A stretch of DNA of 17,738 nt from JAKPQD01 sp029572965 (lineage in GTDB: Bacteria > Bacteroidota > Bacteroidia > Bacteroidales > DTGW01): NCBI GenBank assembly GCA_035374585.1, contig DAOSPF010000062.1, positions 1 through 17,738 of the forward strand, given 5' to 3'. The stretch's first letter is position 1. Each line of letters starts with the position of its first letter. The position numbers and the translations under genes were made by a program. Below, piece after piece: positions 6,629 through 15,790 of this stretch. Below the pieces are notes generated by a model. That model saw only the letters and a list, made by a program, of their open reading frames with translations, searched no databases and had not been told where the DNA came from.

Positions 6629-6672
6629 TTGACTTGAATGAGAATATTTAGTACCTTAACAAGCAAATTTGC
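6629..6672 (+). promoter_or_regulatory. Candidate promoter of the propeller-CHAT operon with a palindrome
   Basis: TTG (6629-6631) and TACCTTAA (6652-6659), 20 nt apart, resemble the Bacteroidota -33/-7 arrangement (TTG, TANNTTTG) with two mismatches in the -7 box. Four nt downstream, at the expected transcription start, is the perfect palindrome GCAAATTTGC (6663-6672). This would leave an approximately 75-nt leader before ATG 6742. The stretch 6484-6628 holds nothing else that I can name. Confidence 0.35.
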
Positions 6673-6741
6673 AATTTGTCAAAAGACGCTAGCTTTGTTG
6701 GAGTTGGGGATTTAGAGAAAAATTCAATAAACGTAAACAGT

Positions 6742-7785
6742 ATGAAGAAAAATGGTTTCATTATAGCTATAGTGATTACTATTCCCCTCATGTTTTCCTG
6801 TACAAAAGACGATGAGGCTATTAGTCCTGAAGCAGTTGAAAAATGGACTTTTTATAACGTCAACAATGGTTTGCCTTCTAACATTGTCAATTGCCTCACC
6901 GAAGATGATTACGGGAATATATGGATAGGTACCAACAGGGGACTTGTAAAATATGATGGAACAGGTTTCAGAACTTATTCCAGCCGCTCAGGCTTGCCAT
7001 CGGATACCATTCTGGGGCTGCATTGGGATAATAATGATGAACTGGTTGTCGGGTCTGCCAATGGGTTGGGGATTATAAAGTCCCAAAGCTATATCAATAT
7101 ATTGACAAACAGCGGGTGGGAATGCTACAACTCCTGCGAAGATGCCAATGGAAACCTATATACTGCCTCGATGTATGGTTTGTTGGTGTATTCAGACAAC
7201 CAACTACACCTGTACAAGTTAGATACGGGCGCTTATGACAACTACATTACCGATATCCTTTGCGATGATTACGGTAAAATATGGATGGCTGCGCCTTTTA
7301 AAGGCTTGTGCTATGTGAAGCAAAACAAATTGACCTGTTTTCCAAAAAGTAAAACCGGGATGATGCCTTACCGGATAATAGAAGATAAGGCTGGCAATAT
7401 TTGGATGACGTCTGTCATAAAGGACGAGAAAGTGGTGTTTTATGACGGCTATCAATTTGTGAACGATACTATCCTTTCAGAATATGGCGATCCCGATTAT
7501 TACGACCATTATAAAGCGATAAGCCAGGATAAGTACGGCAATTTTTGGGTGGCGATAGCTGAAAAGGGTATATTTCATCATGCAGGGAGGATGACAAAAG
7601 GCTATACCACAGCCAATTCGCCAGTTTTGATGAATGACGTTAACGCTATCCTTTGTGACAGCAAAGGCAATGTGTGGTTTGGCTCAAATGGTGCAGGTTT
7701 GTATTGTTTGCAAAATATTAAACCGCTGCAATTCCAGTTTGGCCCCGAATATAATCCCTATCCGTCCAATTACCCGAATAATTAA
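6742..7785 (+). CDS. Two-component-regulator-type beta-propeller lipoprotein
   Basis: A 347-residue protein. MKKNGF plus a hydrophobic stretch ends in the lipobox-like LMFSC (16-20), so it should be a lipoprotein anchored at Cys20, followed by TKDDE. The rest is a single beta-propeller built of Reg_prop repeats: D-x-G-N-I-W-I-G-T type motifs at residues 56-64, 177-183, 215-223, 263-271 and 306-314, with diverged copies near 96-104 and 134-142, giving about seven blades. Unlike the hybrid two-component sensors that carry these repeats, it has no Y_Y_Y domain, transmembrane helix or kinase. It is probably a ligand- or protein-binding module on the periplasmic or outer leaflet. A TTG at 6676 would extend the frame by 22 residues but would bury the signal peptide, so ATG 6742 is chosen. 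First gene of a four-gene operon; the next starts 17 nt later. Confidence 0.82.
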   Translation: MKKNGFIIAIVITIPLMFSCTKDDEAISPEAVEKWTFYNVNNGLPSNIVNCLTEDDYGNIWIGTNRGLVKYDGTGFRTYSSRSGLPSDTILGLHWDNNDELVVGSANGLGIIKSQSYINILTNSGWECYNSCEDANGNLYTASMYGLLVYSDNQLHLYKLDTGAYDNYITDILCDDYGKIWMAAPFKGLCYVKQNKLTCFPKSKTGMMPYRIIEDKAGNIWMTSVIKDEKVVFYDGYQFVNDTILSEYGDPDYYDHYKAISQDKYGNFWVAIAEKGIFHHAGRMTKGYTTANSPVLMNDVNAILCDSKGNVWFGSNGAGLYCLQNIKPLQFQFGPEYNPYPSNYPNN

Positions 7786-7802
7786 CCCTAACAGAACCGA
7801 AA

Positions 7803-8882
7803 ATGCAAAAAAATAGATTGATATGGAAATCGGGCATCACACTGGCAGTTTGTATGGTACTTTGCCTGCCTTCTGTAGCCCAAATAACGGGGCTTTCAGA
7901 CCAGCCTGAGCGATATATCGACAGGCCGTTGACGCTTCACAGCAGTAACATGGAGTTTTCTTTTGGCTATCAGTTTGGGGTGCTTTCTTCTATTTATGAC
8001 AATAAAAGCAATAGTGTCAGTATTGCTGATGCGGGCATTGCGTCTTCCAGCCAGGCCGCTAATATTCAGTTTACCTACGGGGTTACAGAAAACTGGCAGG
8101 TGCAGGCTTTTGTCAATTATTCGTATATCAATACTTCTACCGCTATGGTGGCTCAATCCACCGGAAATACGGTAATGCAGACAGAAGGCATTGAAAAAAT
8201 ATCGGGAATGTTTGATCCTGAACTGCGTATGGCTTATCTGTTAATTGGAAGTGATAAAAAGCTGAGTTTGTCAGTAGGAGGAGGGCTAACGCTTCCTGTT
8301 TCGGCTCATAAACCTGACAAACCTGAAATTAAATATTTTGCAGGCAGCCTGGATGAGTACCGGTTTGTCTATAATTACCGTAATGGTGCAGGTTCAATGG
8401 CTTACAATCTCAATATGGCTTTAAAATACAGATTTGGCGGAACTTCTGACAATAATCATTCGTCAAAGCTTATAGCCAGGCTTTTTACAGACTTTTATAC
8501 AACTCCGGGCAAGGTTTCTACAAATGATTGGCAGTATGTTTTTGACGCTGAAAATCCCAATGACTTTACCTATCAGGAATTACCTGTGAAATACAAGAAA
8601 GGGGATTGGCTGGTGAACAGGCTGTACTTCGATTATCAGGCTTACACCATAGCATCGTTTATGTTTGGGATTTCTAACCGCCTGTATTTTCATGGATGGA
8701 AGCAAACTGCCGATTTGAAGGTGTCTGAATACGATGTTTCAGAAACTGCATTTTCTGTTGGAGCCCATATTCAGGCATCTCCAAGATTAAGAATTGACGA
8801 GTCGTTTACCTTGCCTGTGATGGGAAAAAGCATTCGGACATTTTTTACATGCCAGTTGTCGCTCGTTTATTTAATACAATAG
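7803..8882 (+). CDS. Outer-membrane beta-barrel protein (first of pair)
   Basis: A 359-residue exported protein. Residues 1-27 are a signal peptide ending VAQ. The mature part is full of alternating hydrophobic/polar strands with aromatic girdle residues (MEFSFGYQFGVLSSIYD, WQVQAFVNYSYI, LSLSVGGGLTLPVS, MAYNLNMALKYRFG), separated by Asn/Gly/Asp-rich loops: the pattern of a medium-size outer-membrane barrel of about 12-16 strands. Its pattern recalls the transporter-like, phenol-degradation meta-pathway porin family, but I cannot assign it. The last residues, QLSLVYLIQ, look like a terminal strand. The following barrel gene starts 2 nt after its stop and shares the overall plan, suggesting an old duplication. 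It may be a channel or a surface anchor for the products of this operon. Confidence 0.78.
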   Translation: MQKNRLIWKSGITLAVCMVLCLPSVAQITGLSDQPERYIDRPLTLHSSNMEFSFGYQFGVLSSIYDNKSNSVSIADAGIASSSQAANIQFTYGVTENWQVQAFVNYSYINTSTAMVAQSTGNTVMQTEGIEKISGMFDPELRMAYLLIGSDKKLSLSVGGGLTLPVSAHKPDKPEIKYFAGSLDEYRFVYNYRNGAGSMAYNLNMALKYRFGGTSDNNHSSKLIARLFTDFYTTPGKVSTNDWQYVFDAENPNDFTYQELPVKYKKGDWLVNRLYFDYQAYTIASFMFGISNRLYFHGWKQTADLKVSEYDVSETAFSVGAHIQASPRLRIDESFTLPVMGKSIRTFFTCQLSLVYLIQ

Positions 8883-8884
8883 TT

Positions 8885-9862
8885 ATGAAGAAGCTGATAA
8901 TATTATATATTTCGCTGGTTTGTATATTGCCTTTATTGGCACAGACCGAACGCGAGCTTACTGTTACCGAAATACGCCAGCAGACCTCTGTTGCCGAGCC
9001 TATAACCCTTCAAAAAGGTTATTTTAAGGTATCTACAGCGCTGAGTTATGTTTCATTGGCCGGTGATTGGTACAATAACGATTGGGAAAAAACGCCTTCA
9101 TACAGCTTTCAATCAAAAGACTTCACGTTTCCATTTACCTTTTCGTATGGTGTTACCAACAATTTTCAATTCAATATTTCGTCTGGCTATCAGTACAGCA
9201 AAGCAACGCATAAAAAAGAAGCGATTGACTATATCGGAGGATATTCTAAAAATATCAACATAACGAACAATGCCATTGGTATTACAGACATTTACCTGGG
9301 TTGCATTTACAAACTGATGGAGCAAAACGGCTCTCTTCCTACAATAGCAGTGGGTCTTTCGTTGGATATGCCCCTGCCCGGCAGAAAGCCTTCTGTTGAT
9401 GCGAATACATATACGGTTGATGATGTTCCCGGGCCACAATCGAGTGCGGTAGGCATTGAGTTTTATGCTAAAAAGATATTTTACCCTTTTGCCCTTACGT
9501 GCGATGTTTCATACACATATCGGCTTTCGACAGATGTTTACCCGTTTTTGGACGTGTTTGATTTAACTACAACAAAGGTTAAGCCTGGCGATTTGTTTAT
9601 GGCTAATATCGGGTTTCAGAATATGTTGTGCGACTGGATAACATTGAAAAATGAAGTGGTTTATAATTATATTCCTGCTGCTAAGTACGATAATTCATTG
9701 TTTGGTTATTTAGAAATACCTTCTGTGGCATTTTCATGGAACCCGGCGCTTGTTTTTCAGATTAGAAATTTCAGGTTCAGCCAGTCGGTAACCTTTCCCT
9801 TTTATGGAAAGAACACCGGTACTAATCCTACGTATGCGGTAAATGTCGGAGTTAAATTTTAA
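8885..9862 (+). CDS. Outer-membrane beta-barrel protein (second of pair)
   Basis: A 325-residue exported protein. The signal peptide spans about residues 1-20 (MKKLIILYIS... PLLAQ). The rest alternates amphipathic strands and polar turns (GYFKVSTALSYVSLAG, FTFPFTFSYGVTNNFQFNISSGYQYS, LTCDVSYTYRLS) and ends in VNVGVKF, the C-terminal Phe signal for BAM-mediated barrel insertion. It resembles the barrel encoded just upstream in size and in its repeated phrases (FSYGVTNNFQ here, FTYGVTENWQ there), so the two are probable paralogues. ATG 8885 is chosen over an upstream ATG at 8849 because the signal peptide begins there and the longer form would overlap the previous gene. The CHAT gene follows after 4 nt. 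Confidence 0.78.
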   Translation: MKKLIILYISLVCILPLLAQTERELTVTEIRQQTSVAEPITLQKGYFKVSTALSYVSLAGDWYNNDWEKTPSYSFQSKDFTFPFTFSYGVTNNFQFNISSGYQYSKATHKKEAIDYIGGYSKNINITNNAIGITDIYLGCIYKLMEQNGSLPTIAVGLSLDMPLPGRKPSVDANTYTVDDVPGPQSSAVGIEFYAKKIFYPFALTCDVSYTYRLSTDVYPFLDVFDLTTTKVKPGDLFMANIGFQNMLCDWITLKNEVVYNYIPAAKYDNSLFGYLEIPSVAFSWNPALVFQIRNFRFSQSVTFPFYGKNTGTNPTYAVNVGVKF

Positions 9863-9866
9863 CATC

Positions 9867-12647
9867 ATGAAGTTAAGAATAGTTTTTCTTTTCAGTCTTT
9901 TATTGTTACTCTGCCGGTGTACCCCTCCGGCCGTGTTGTCAAACCAGGAGATTTTGCAAGGCGATGAGGCTGCAAACCGCTCGGACTATGCTTCTGCGGT
10001 TTTTCATTACCAGAACTTCTGTAATATAAATGCTAAGCTTGGCTTGTATCGCAACCTTGAACGTGAAAGCGAGGTGCACCGCAAGATGGGGTATGCTTAT
10101 TCCATGATGGGCAATTTTAAAAAGGCTTTAGCGTCGTTCAGAAATGCAGCATCAATTGACTCGTTTCAACAAGCCAACACAAATCTTGTTGAGGATATCA
10201 GGGGGATTGGCAATTGCCATCTGTATATGGGCGATTATAAATGCGGGCTTGCTGAGTTGAAAAAGTGTATAGCCCTTAGTAATAAATACGAAGCTACATT
10301 GAAGCAAAACCAAAGGCTTATTGCTGCTAATGTTTATCTGTCTTTGGGTAACTGTTATGCCATATTTAGTCAGTTTGATACCAGCAATTACTATATGGAC
10401 AGGGCAATTGGGATATTTTCAAAAGAAAGTGACAACTATGGTTTGATGGTTTCCTTATTGAAGTCCGGGATTAATGAGCTTGATCTTTGTAACTATAATA
10501 AAGCAGAGGAAAAAATAAACCGTTCTATGAAACTGGCTAATGATCTAAAGTTGGGACTTTCTGAACACTACATAGCACTGGGGGAGGTCAATAGCGCAAA
10601 AGGTGATTATGAAAATGCTTTTTTGTATAAAAGAAAGGCATTGAGCCAGGCTGATTCGTCCGCCAATGTTACGCAAAGAATAGCCTGCAATATTAGTTTG
10701 GGCGATTTGTTTACCGAAGTGGGAGATAACAAGGCTGCTTTGGCTTATTACAACATGGCTAACTCTATTATGGAAAAGAATGATGTAGAGAAAAAGGATG
10801 CTGCAGCTATGTTGGCCACGCGAAAAGGTGATTATAGCAGCAGTTTGCAGTTTTACGCTGGTTCTGGCGCTACATTTAGCAGAGGAATAACGCTCTTGAA
10901 GATTGGAATGGGCTTTTTTGAAAAGAAAAGTTTCGACAGTTGTCGGTTTTACCTGGCAGAAGCTGATAAGCTGATTCCTTTGAATGCTAAAAATGACGCC
11001 AAGACGCTGATTTATATTTACAAAGCGGCCTCGCAGATTGAAGCTGGCTCGGCACAAAACGTTCAATTTGTCTTGGATTCTGCAAGGCATATAAATCAAA
11101 ATCCTGATAACGATTGGAAAATATTTTACTACCAGGGACGGGCTTTTGAAGCTGATAACAATGATGCCGGAGCAGAAAAGGCCTATAAACAAGCAATTGA
11201 CGTTATAGAGACCCTGAGGGGCAAGATTCGTTCGGATGAGCTGAAAAGCTCGTTTATGGATAAGCGTATAGAAGTGTATGACAGGCTTATCAGGTTGCTC
11301 AATAAGCATGGCAGGGTAGAGGAGAGCTTTAACTATTCCGAAAAAGCGCGTAACAGAGCTTTTTTGGACATGCTCGCACGACAAAAGAAAGGCATTTCGT
11401 ACAATAGCGCTGACTCTGTATTGGCAATGCAGGAGCGGAAGCTTAGTACAAAGATTATAAAGCTCAGAGAGGAGATATACAGTTTTTCTAATGCTAAGAA
11501 TAGCACCGATTCTACCTTTCAGGTTAGGGGTGTTCTGGAAAAAGAGCTTGGACAAACCAGTGCTGAATATGAAACTTTCCTGACCAGTCTTAAAAAGGAT
11601 AACAATATGTTTATTGAACTTATTCAGCCATCAGTAACAGATGTAAAACAGGTTATTGCTGAAAACAATGACAATACTATACTTCTGGAATACTGGCTTA
11701 GTGCAGATATCCTCTATATCTGGTGTTTGGATAACAGCAATATCTCTTTTGCTTCTGTGCCTTTTGATGAGCAAAAGTATAATATGCTTTATGAAGGTCT
11801 GGCCTACTTTTCAAAAAAGTCAAAAAAGACAGGCTACTATCTGGGCGAGTTGTACAAGTTATTAATAGCTCCTGTCAGGGATAAGTTAAAGGAAAACAGC
11901 AACTTGGTTATTGTTCCGCATGGCATGCTTCATTTTGTGCCATTTCATGCGCTTATTGACGGCAGTAAAAGCTACCTGGCAGAACATTATTGTATTTCGT
12001 ATGCTCCATCTGCCAGTGTACTCAGGGAAACTAAAAATAAAAAGCGTTCTGCCGGGAATTCCCTGTTAGCAATGGCTTTGGGTAACTTGTCTCTATACGG
12101 TATGCCACCCTTGGCTTCTACAGATAATGAAGTGAAAAATATTGCGCCATTGTTTGAAAAATCGTTGGTAAAGGTTGAAAACGAGTGTACAGTTGATTTT
12201 TTTGTAGAGAATGCACCGTATTTTAGTTATCTGCATCTGGCAACTCACGGGGTTTATAATAGTAAAAGCCCATTTTCATCGTATATCCTTTTTAATAAAA
12301 CGGCTGACAATGATGGTATGCTCAAAGTGAGCGATATATTTGGCTTACAACTTAAATCAAACATGGTAGCCCTGAGTGCTTGCCAGACCGGGCTTGGCAA
12401 TATATCCAACAGCGATGAGCTGGTAGGATTAAGCAGGGCATTTATATACGCAGGGACACCGTCTATTGTGGTTAGTTTGTGGAGTGTGGCCGATGAACCA
12501 ACGGCAAAGCTGATGACCTACTTTTATGAAAACCTGAAAACCAATCCGGCTAATGCAGCCCTAGTACAAGCAGAACGAAAGTTGATGAAAACGTACAAAG
12601 AACCTTATTTTTGGGCTCCATTTGTGCTGATAGGGGACTATGAATGA
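9867..12647 (+). CDS. Exported TPR-CHAT protein (caspase-like protease)
   Basis: A 926-residue protein. An N-terminal hydrophobic segment (residues 5-16) ends LCRCTPP, giving a signal peptide and perhaps a non-canonical lipobox. Residues about 28-490 are TPR repeats, for example YASAVFHYQNFCNINAKLG, NFKKALASFRNAASID and DYENAFLYKRKALSQAD. A helical linker of about 490-640 follows. The CHAT domain covers about 640-926, with the full landmarks VPHGMLHFVPFHAL, LHLATHG (catalytic His794), ALSACQTG (catalytic Cys839), LSRAFIYAGTPSIVVSLWSV and a terminal W-A-P-F-V-L-I-G-D. Both catalytic residues are intact. CHAT is a clan-CD cysteine peptidase; TPR-CHAT proteins usually act when a partner binds the TPR superhelix. 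The signal sequence puts this one in the periplasm or at the envelope. ATG 9843 would add eight residues ahead of the signal peptide and overlap the barrel gene, so 9867 is preferred. Last gene of the operon; its stop is 2 nt from the convergent stop. Confidence 0.9.
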   Translation: MKLRIVFLFSLLLLLCRCTPPAVLSNQEILQGDEAANRSDYASAVFHYQNFCNINAKLGLYRNLERESEVHRKMGYAYSMMGNFKKALASFRNAASIDSFQQANTNLVEDIRGIGNCHLYMGDYKCGLAELKKCIALSNKYEATLKQNQRLIAANVYLSLGNCYAIFSQFDTSNYYMDRAIGIFSKESDNYGLMVSLLKSGINELDLCNYNKAEEKINRSMKLANDLKLGLSEHYIALGEVNSAKGDYENAFLYKRKALSQADSSANVTQRIACNISLGDLFTEVGDNKAALAYYNMANSIMEKNDVEKKDAAAMLATRKGDYSSSLQFYAGSGATFSRGITLLKIGMGFFEKKSFDSCRFYLAEADKLIPLNAKNDAKTLIYIYKAASQIEAGSAQNVQFVLDSARHINQNPDNDWKIFYYQGRAFEADNNDAGAEKAYKQAIDVIETLRGKIRSDELKSSFMDKRIEVYDRLIRLLNKHGRVEESFNYSEKARNRAFLDMLARQKKGISYNSADSVLAMQERKLSTKIIKLREEIYSFSNAKNSTDSTFQVRGVLEKELGQTSAEYETFLTSLKKDNNMFIELIQPSVTDVKQVIAENNDNTILLEYWLSADILYIWCLDNSNISFASVPFDEQKYNMLYEGLAYFSKKSKKTGYYLGELYKLLIAPVRDKLKENSNLVIVPHGMLHFVPFHALIDGSKSYLAEHYCISYAPSASVLRETKNKKRSAGNSLLAMALGNLSLYGMPPLASTDNEVKNIAPLFEKSLVKVENECTVDFFVENAPYFSYLHLATHGVYNSKSPFSSYILFNKTADNDGMLKVSDIFGLQLKSNMVALSACQTGLGNISNSDELVGLSRAFIYAGTPSIVVSLWSVADEPTAKLMTYFYENLKTNPANAALVQAERKLMKTYKEPYFWAPFVLIGDYE

Positions 12648-12649
12648 CA

Positions 12650-15600
12650 CTATTCTTTCAACCCATTCACGTAAAATCCCAGCACCATAACATCATCCAC
12701 TTGTTCGAAATTGCCTTTCCAGTCAAGGAAAGAGTCTTCAAGCAATTTCTCAGGACTGGAATACTCTTTACATACGTTAATCAAAAGCTCTTTCAAACGC
12801 TTTATCAGGAATTTTTTGCCATTGGGGCCTCCAAACTGGTCTTTGTATCCATCAGAGAAGAGTACAGCAATGTCTCCTTCTGTATAGTTTATACTCTGAA
12901 GGTTAAAAGGTTTCATTACTTCGTAATACCCTGCTGGCATTGGGTCTGCGTCAAGTTCAACTATTTCGTTTGTAGAAGTGCGGACGATGAGCATTTTGTT
13001 GTTGGCCCCGGCAAAATGGATTTCTTTAGTTTCTTTATTGAGGGTGCAAACAGATATATCCATTCCATCACGCACCAATTCAGCGTTTTCGTTGGTCGGG
13101 TTAAGGAGCTTTATTAATCTTTCCCGCAGGTTGTTTATAATTATGTCAGGCGATAGAATCTTGTTTTCGAGGATTATTTCATTCAAAAGGCTTATACCCA
13201 AAAGGCTCATAAAAGCACCTGGTACGCCATGTCCTGTACAGTCCGCAGCAATAAATATATAAGTGTTGTCCACCTTGTTAACCCAGTAAAAATCACCGCT
13301 TACCACATCGCGTGGCCTGTAAAATATGAAGAAGTTGTCGATAATTTTTTTAATATATTCATTTGAAGGTAGTACAGCAGATTGGATGCGTCGGGCGTAA
13401 TGGATGCTGTCGGTTATTTCATGGTGAGCTTTTTCTATTTGTGTTTTCTGGTTTTCTATTTCTTTGTTTTTTTCAATTAAAGCAATAGTCCTTTCGTGTA
13501 CTTTGTTTTCCAAAATGGCATTTAGCCTGCGCAAACGCCATGAATAAAGCCTTACGATGGCTATTACAATTGCTACAATCAGGATGAAGTAAACAACGTA
13601 AGCTAGCGGCTTCCGGTACCACGGAGCTTCAATGGTTATGTATATGGACTTTACCGGACTCTCTATGCCATTAACAGCCACAGCCTTAATCTCAAAAGTG
13701 TAATGGCCGGGAGTTACATTGAAGAAAGAACAAGAGTTTTGGTTGTTATTGTCATTCCAAGGTTCGCTGTTTTCTTTTATGCGCCACTTAAATCGGGCAG
13801 GGATGTTGTTGTAAAAGTACGTGGAGTTGAAAATGATGTTAAAGGAATTTTGGTTGTAAAGCAAATCAATGCTTGCAGCAGAATCATTGAAGTCGAAAAA
13901 GCTCTTTCCGGCAATTAGCGAAATAGTGAAACGTGGAGTCTGCTTCTGGTTTATTTTTCGGTTTGAGAACAGCGTATAAAGTCCTTTATCAGTTGAAAAG
14001 TAAATGTTGCCATTAAATCTTTCAATATTAAAAAGCTTTTGAAATTGAATGTATTTAAAACTGCTGTAATCAAAAGTGTTTTCGGGTTTAATATAGCCAA
14101 TTTTATCACCTAATACAGCCAGTTCCATCTCCGAATCTTTGTAATATGCCTGTATTGGTGCATATTTCCCAAAAATTCCCGAACATCTCTCAAATTTGTC
14201 ATGGTTTAACATGTAATTGACTTCTGGTGTAGAGAAATAAACGCTTCCATTGATTAAATGCACTTCTCCAATTCTGGAAGGTGCGGAAATAGTAGAAATA
14301 AACTCAAGTTTGTTTTCAGTAACCTTATATTTTAATATATTTTCGTTGTTTGAAGCTGTGCTGTATTGCGAAATATATAAGGTTGTAACATCATGGTCAA
14401 CAGTCATTGCACTGCCAGTAATAGTTTCTATTTGCAAATCTTCCAGGTTAAGCGAATCCACTAATCGGAATGAGCTGTTATAAAGCAACAGGCTTTTTTT
14501 GCCAATGCAACAAAATTTTTCATTTTTCATGGTTTGAATAAACCGGCACGGACTCTGAGATATCTTTTTAATAGTGCCATTTTTGCTGGCATATACCCCG
14601 TTGTCAGAAGCAATAATCATCTGATAGCCAAAGACCTTTATGTCCCAAACATTAGATTTAACCTTGGTATTTTGGACAAAGGCTGATAAGTTATTGGCCG
14701 GACAGGAGTACAGCCCTGATGATGAAGCTACAAACAGGATGTTGTCTTTGTTAGCAACGCAATGGATCTTTCCGGGAAGGTTGAAGCTGCGGTTAAAAAG
14801 CATGATGGAAGAGTTGTAGGCAATATAATGAATGCCGTTTTCGCCTGCTGTCCATATATTTCCATAGATGTCATTTATGGCACTGCTTATTTTATCGGAT
14901 ATTAAGCCGTTTTGGGATGAAAAGTGTGCATATTCATGGTAAAGTGAATCTATTACAAACACTCCGTTGTTGTTGGTAAAGATGCACAAATTGCCATCAT
15001 TCAGTGATAATGCCCCGCGGACTTTAGCTGTGCTAAGGCAAGGGATTGGTATATGTTGTATTTCTCCTTTATTGTAAAGGTAAATACCATTGTCCACTGA
15101 TAAAATTTCGACTTTTCCTTTATAATTTCGGATATTAAATATGCCCATATCGCTGAAAAAGTAGCCATTTTTAACTTCTACTAAGTCCTTGTCCAGTTTT
15201 AGCAGGCCTTTGCCGGCCTGTCGGACATAAAGGACATTGTCCACAATAAAAACGTTATGAAAATAGCTTTCGTTGGAAAAACCTCCAACAGGCTTTATTT
15301 CCCTGATAAATTTGTTCTTTTCGTCAAAAAAGTAAAGTCCTTGTTTGGTACAGAAAACAATGATGTTGAGGTATTTCAGAATCTTATAGGTTTTTTCATG
15401 GTCCTCAGGTGATGAAAGCTGGTGATATATGTACTTACCGGATTTTGATTTAGCTAAATAGCCAAAACCATTGGAAAGTCCGACGAATATTTTGTTTTCA
15501 TCAATAGGAAGGCATGAGATAATGTAATCGTTTTCAGAAACCTGATAATACAACGTGTTTATGCCATCAAAAAGGTATATGCCACTTTTAGAGCCGAAAA

Positions 15601-15769
15601 TAAGAGTGCCACCTTGGCATTGGCCTATGCAATACAAATCAGACGAAAGACTGTCGTTGTTTTCGGCGGGGTCATAATTTTTTATAAAATACTGGTTGTT
15701 GATGGCCAGTAAGTATGTGTATGCAAAGAATAATATGAAACAGAGGAGATACCTCATGGTGCATAACAT
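12650..15769 (-). CDS. Beta-propeller/Y_Y_Y sensor with cytoplasmic SpoIIE-type PP2C phosphatase
   Basis: A 1039-residue inner-membrane signalling protein. A signal peptide or first hydrophobic segment (about 5-22) leads into a periplasmic region of Reg_prop-like blades (about 40-620), several quite diverged. A Y_Y_Y Ig-like domain follows (about 640-715; ARFKWRIKENSEPWND, TPGHYTFEIKAVAVNG). The transmembrane helix is 722-742, then a coiled coil (about 745-785, ERTIALIEKNKEIENQKTQIE). The cytoplasmic output is a SpoIIE/PP2C serine phosphatase (about 805-1035) with metal-site Asp residues in SGDFYW (D826), ADCTGHGVPGAFM (D843), FSDG (D973) and VDDVMVLG (D1025/D1026). No histidine kinase domain is present, unlike most proteins with this periplasmic part. 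The usual substrate of such phosphatases is a phosphorylated anti-sigma-factor antagonist; none is encoded nearby. The start could also be ATG 15757. It follows the 15773-16501 gene with 3 nt between stop and start. Confidence 0.87.
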   Translation of the reverse strand: MLCTMRYLLCFILFFAYTYLLAINNQYFIKNYDPAENNDSLSSDLYCIGQCQGGTLIFGSKSGIYLFDGINTLYYQVSENDYIISCLPIDENKIFVGLSNGFGYLAKSKSGKYIYHQLSSPEDHEKTYKILKYLNIIVFCTKQGLYFFDEKNKFIREIKPVGGFSNESYFHNVFIVDNVLYVRQAGKGLLKLDKDLVEVKNGYFFSDMGIFNIRNYKGKVEILSVDNGIYLYNKGEIQHIPIPCLSTAKVRGALSLNDGNLCIFTNNNGVFVIDSLYHEYAHFSSQNGLISDKISSAINDIYGNIWTAGENGIHYIAYNSSIMLFNRSFNLPGKIHCVANKDNILFVASSSGLYSCPANNLSAFVQNTKVKSNVWDIKVFGYQMIIASDNGVYASKNGTIKKISQSPCRFIQTMKNEKFCCIGKKSLLLYNSSFRLVDSLNLEDLQIETITGSAMTVDHDVTTLYISQYSTASNNENILKYKVTENKLEFISTISAPSRIGEVHLINGSVYFSTPEVNYMLNHDKFERCSGIFGKYAPIQAYYKDSEMELAVLGDKIGYIKPENTFDYSSFKYIQFQKLFNIERFNGNIYFSTDKGLYTLFSNRKINQKQTPRFTISLIAGKSFFDFNDSAASIDLLYNQNSFNIIFNSTYFYNNIPARFKWRIKENSEPWNDNNNQNSCSFFNVTPGHYTFEIKAVAVNGIESPVKSIYITIEAPWYRKPLAYVVYFILIVAIVIAIVRLYSWRLRRLNAILENKVHERTIALIEKNKEIENQKTQIEKAHHEITDSIHYARRIQSAVLPSNEYIKKIIDNFFIFYRPRDVVSGDFYWVNKVDNTYIFIAADCTGHGVPGAFMSLLGISLLNEIILENKILSPDIIINNLRERLIKLLNPTNENAELVRDGMDISVCTLNKETKEIHFAGANNKMLIVRTSTNEIVELDADPMPAGYYEVMKPFNLQSINYTEGDIAVLFSDGYKDQFGGPNGKKFLIKRLKELLINVCKEYSSPEKLLEDSFLDWKGNFEQVDDVMVLGFYVNGLKE

Positions 15770-15790
15770 TATTCATTGTTCATTGTTCAT
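15770..15790 (-). repeat. Three heptamer tandem repeats at a gene junction
   Basis: On the minus strand the heptamer ATGAACA occurs twice (15784-15790, 15777-15783), followed by ATGAATA (15770-15776) and then ATG. The array encodes the last residues (MNNEQ) and stop of the upstream gene and places ATG codons every 7 nt, up to the ATG at 15767-15769 of the phosphatase gene. It could change by slippage. Confidence 0.6.

Noticed and set aside
6676..6741. Upstream TTG start that would extend the propeller lipoprotein by 22 residues
   Set aside because: The extension would put 22 polar residues before the signal peptide and lies in the predicted leader.
10545..11555. 336-residue minus-strand ORF inside the CHAT gene
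   Set aside because: It is a shadow of the TPR region, which shows clear repeat and domain signals on the plus strand.
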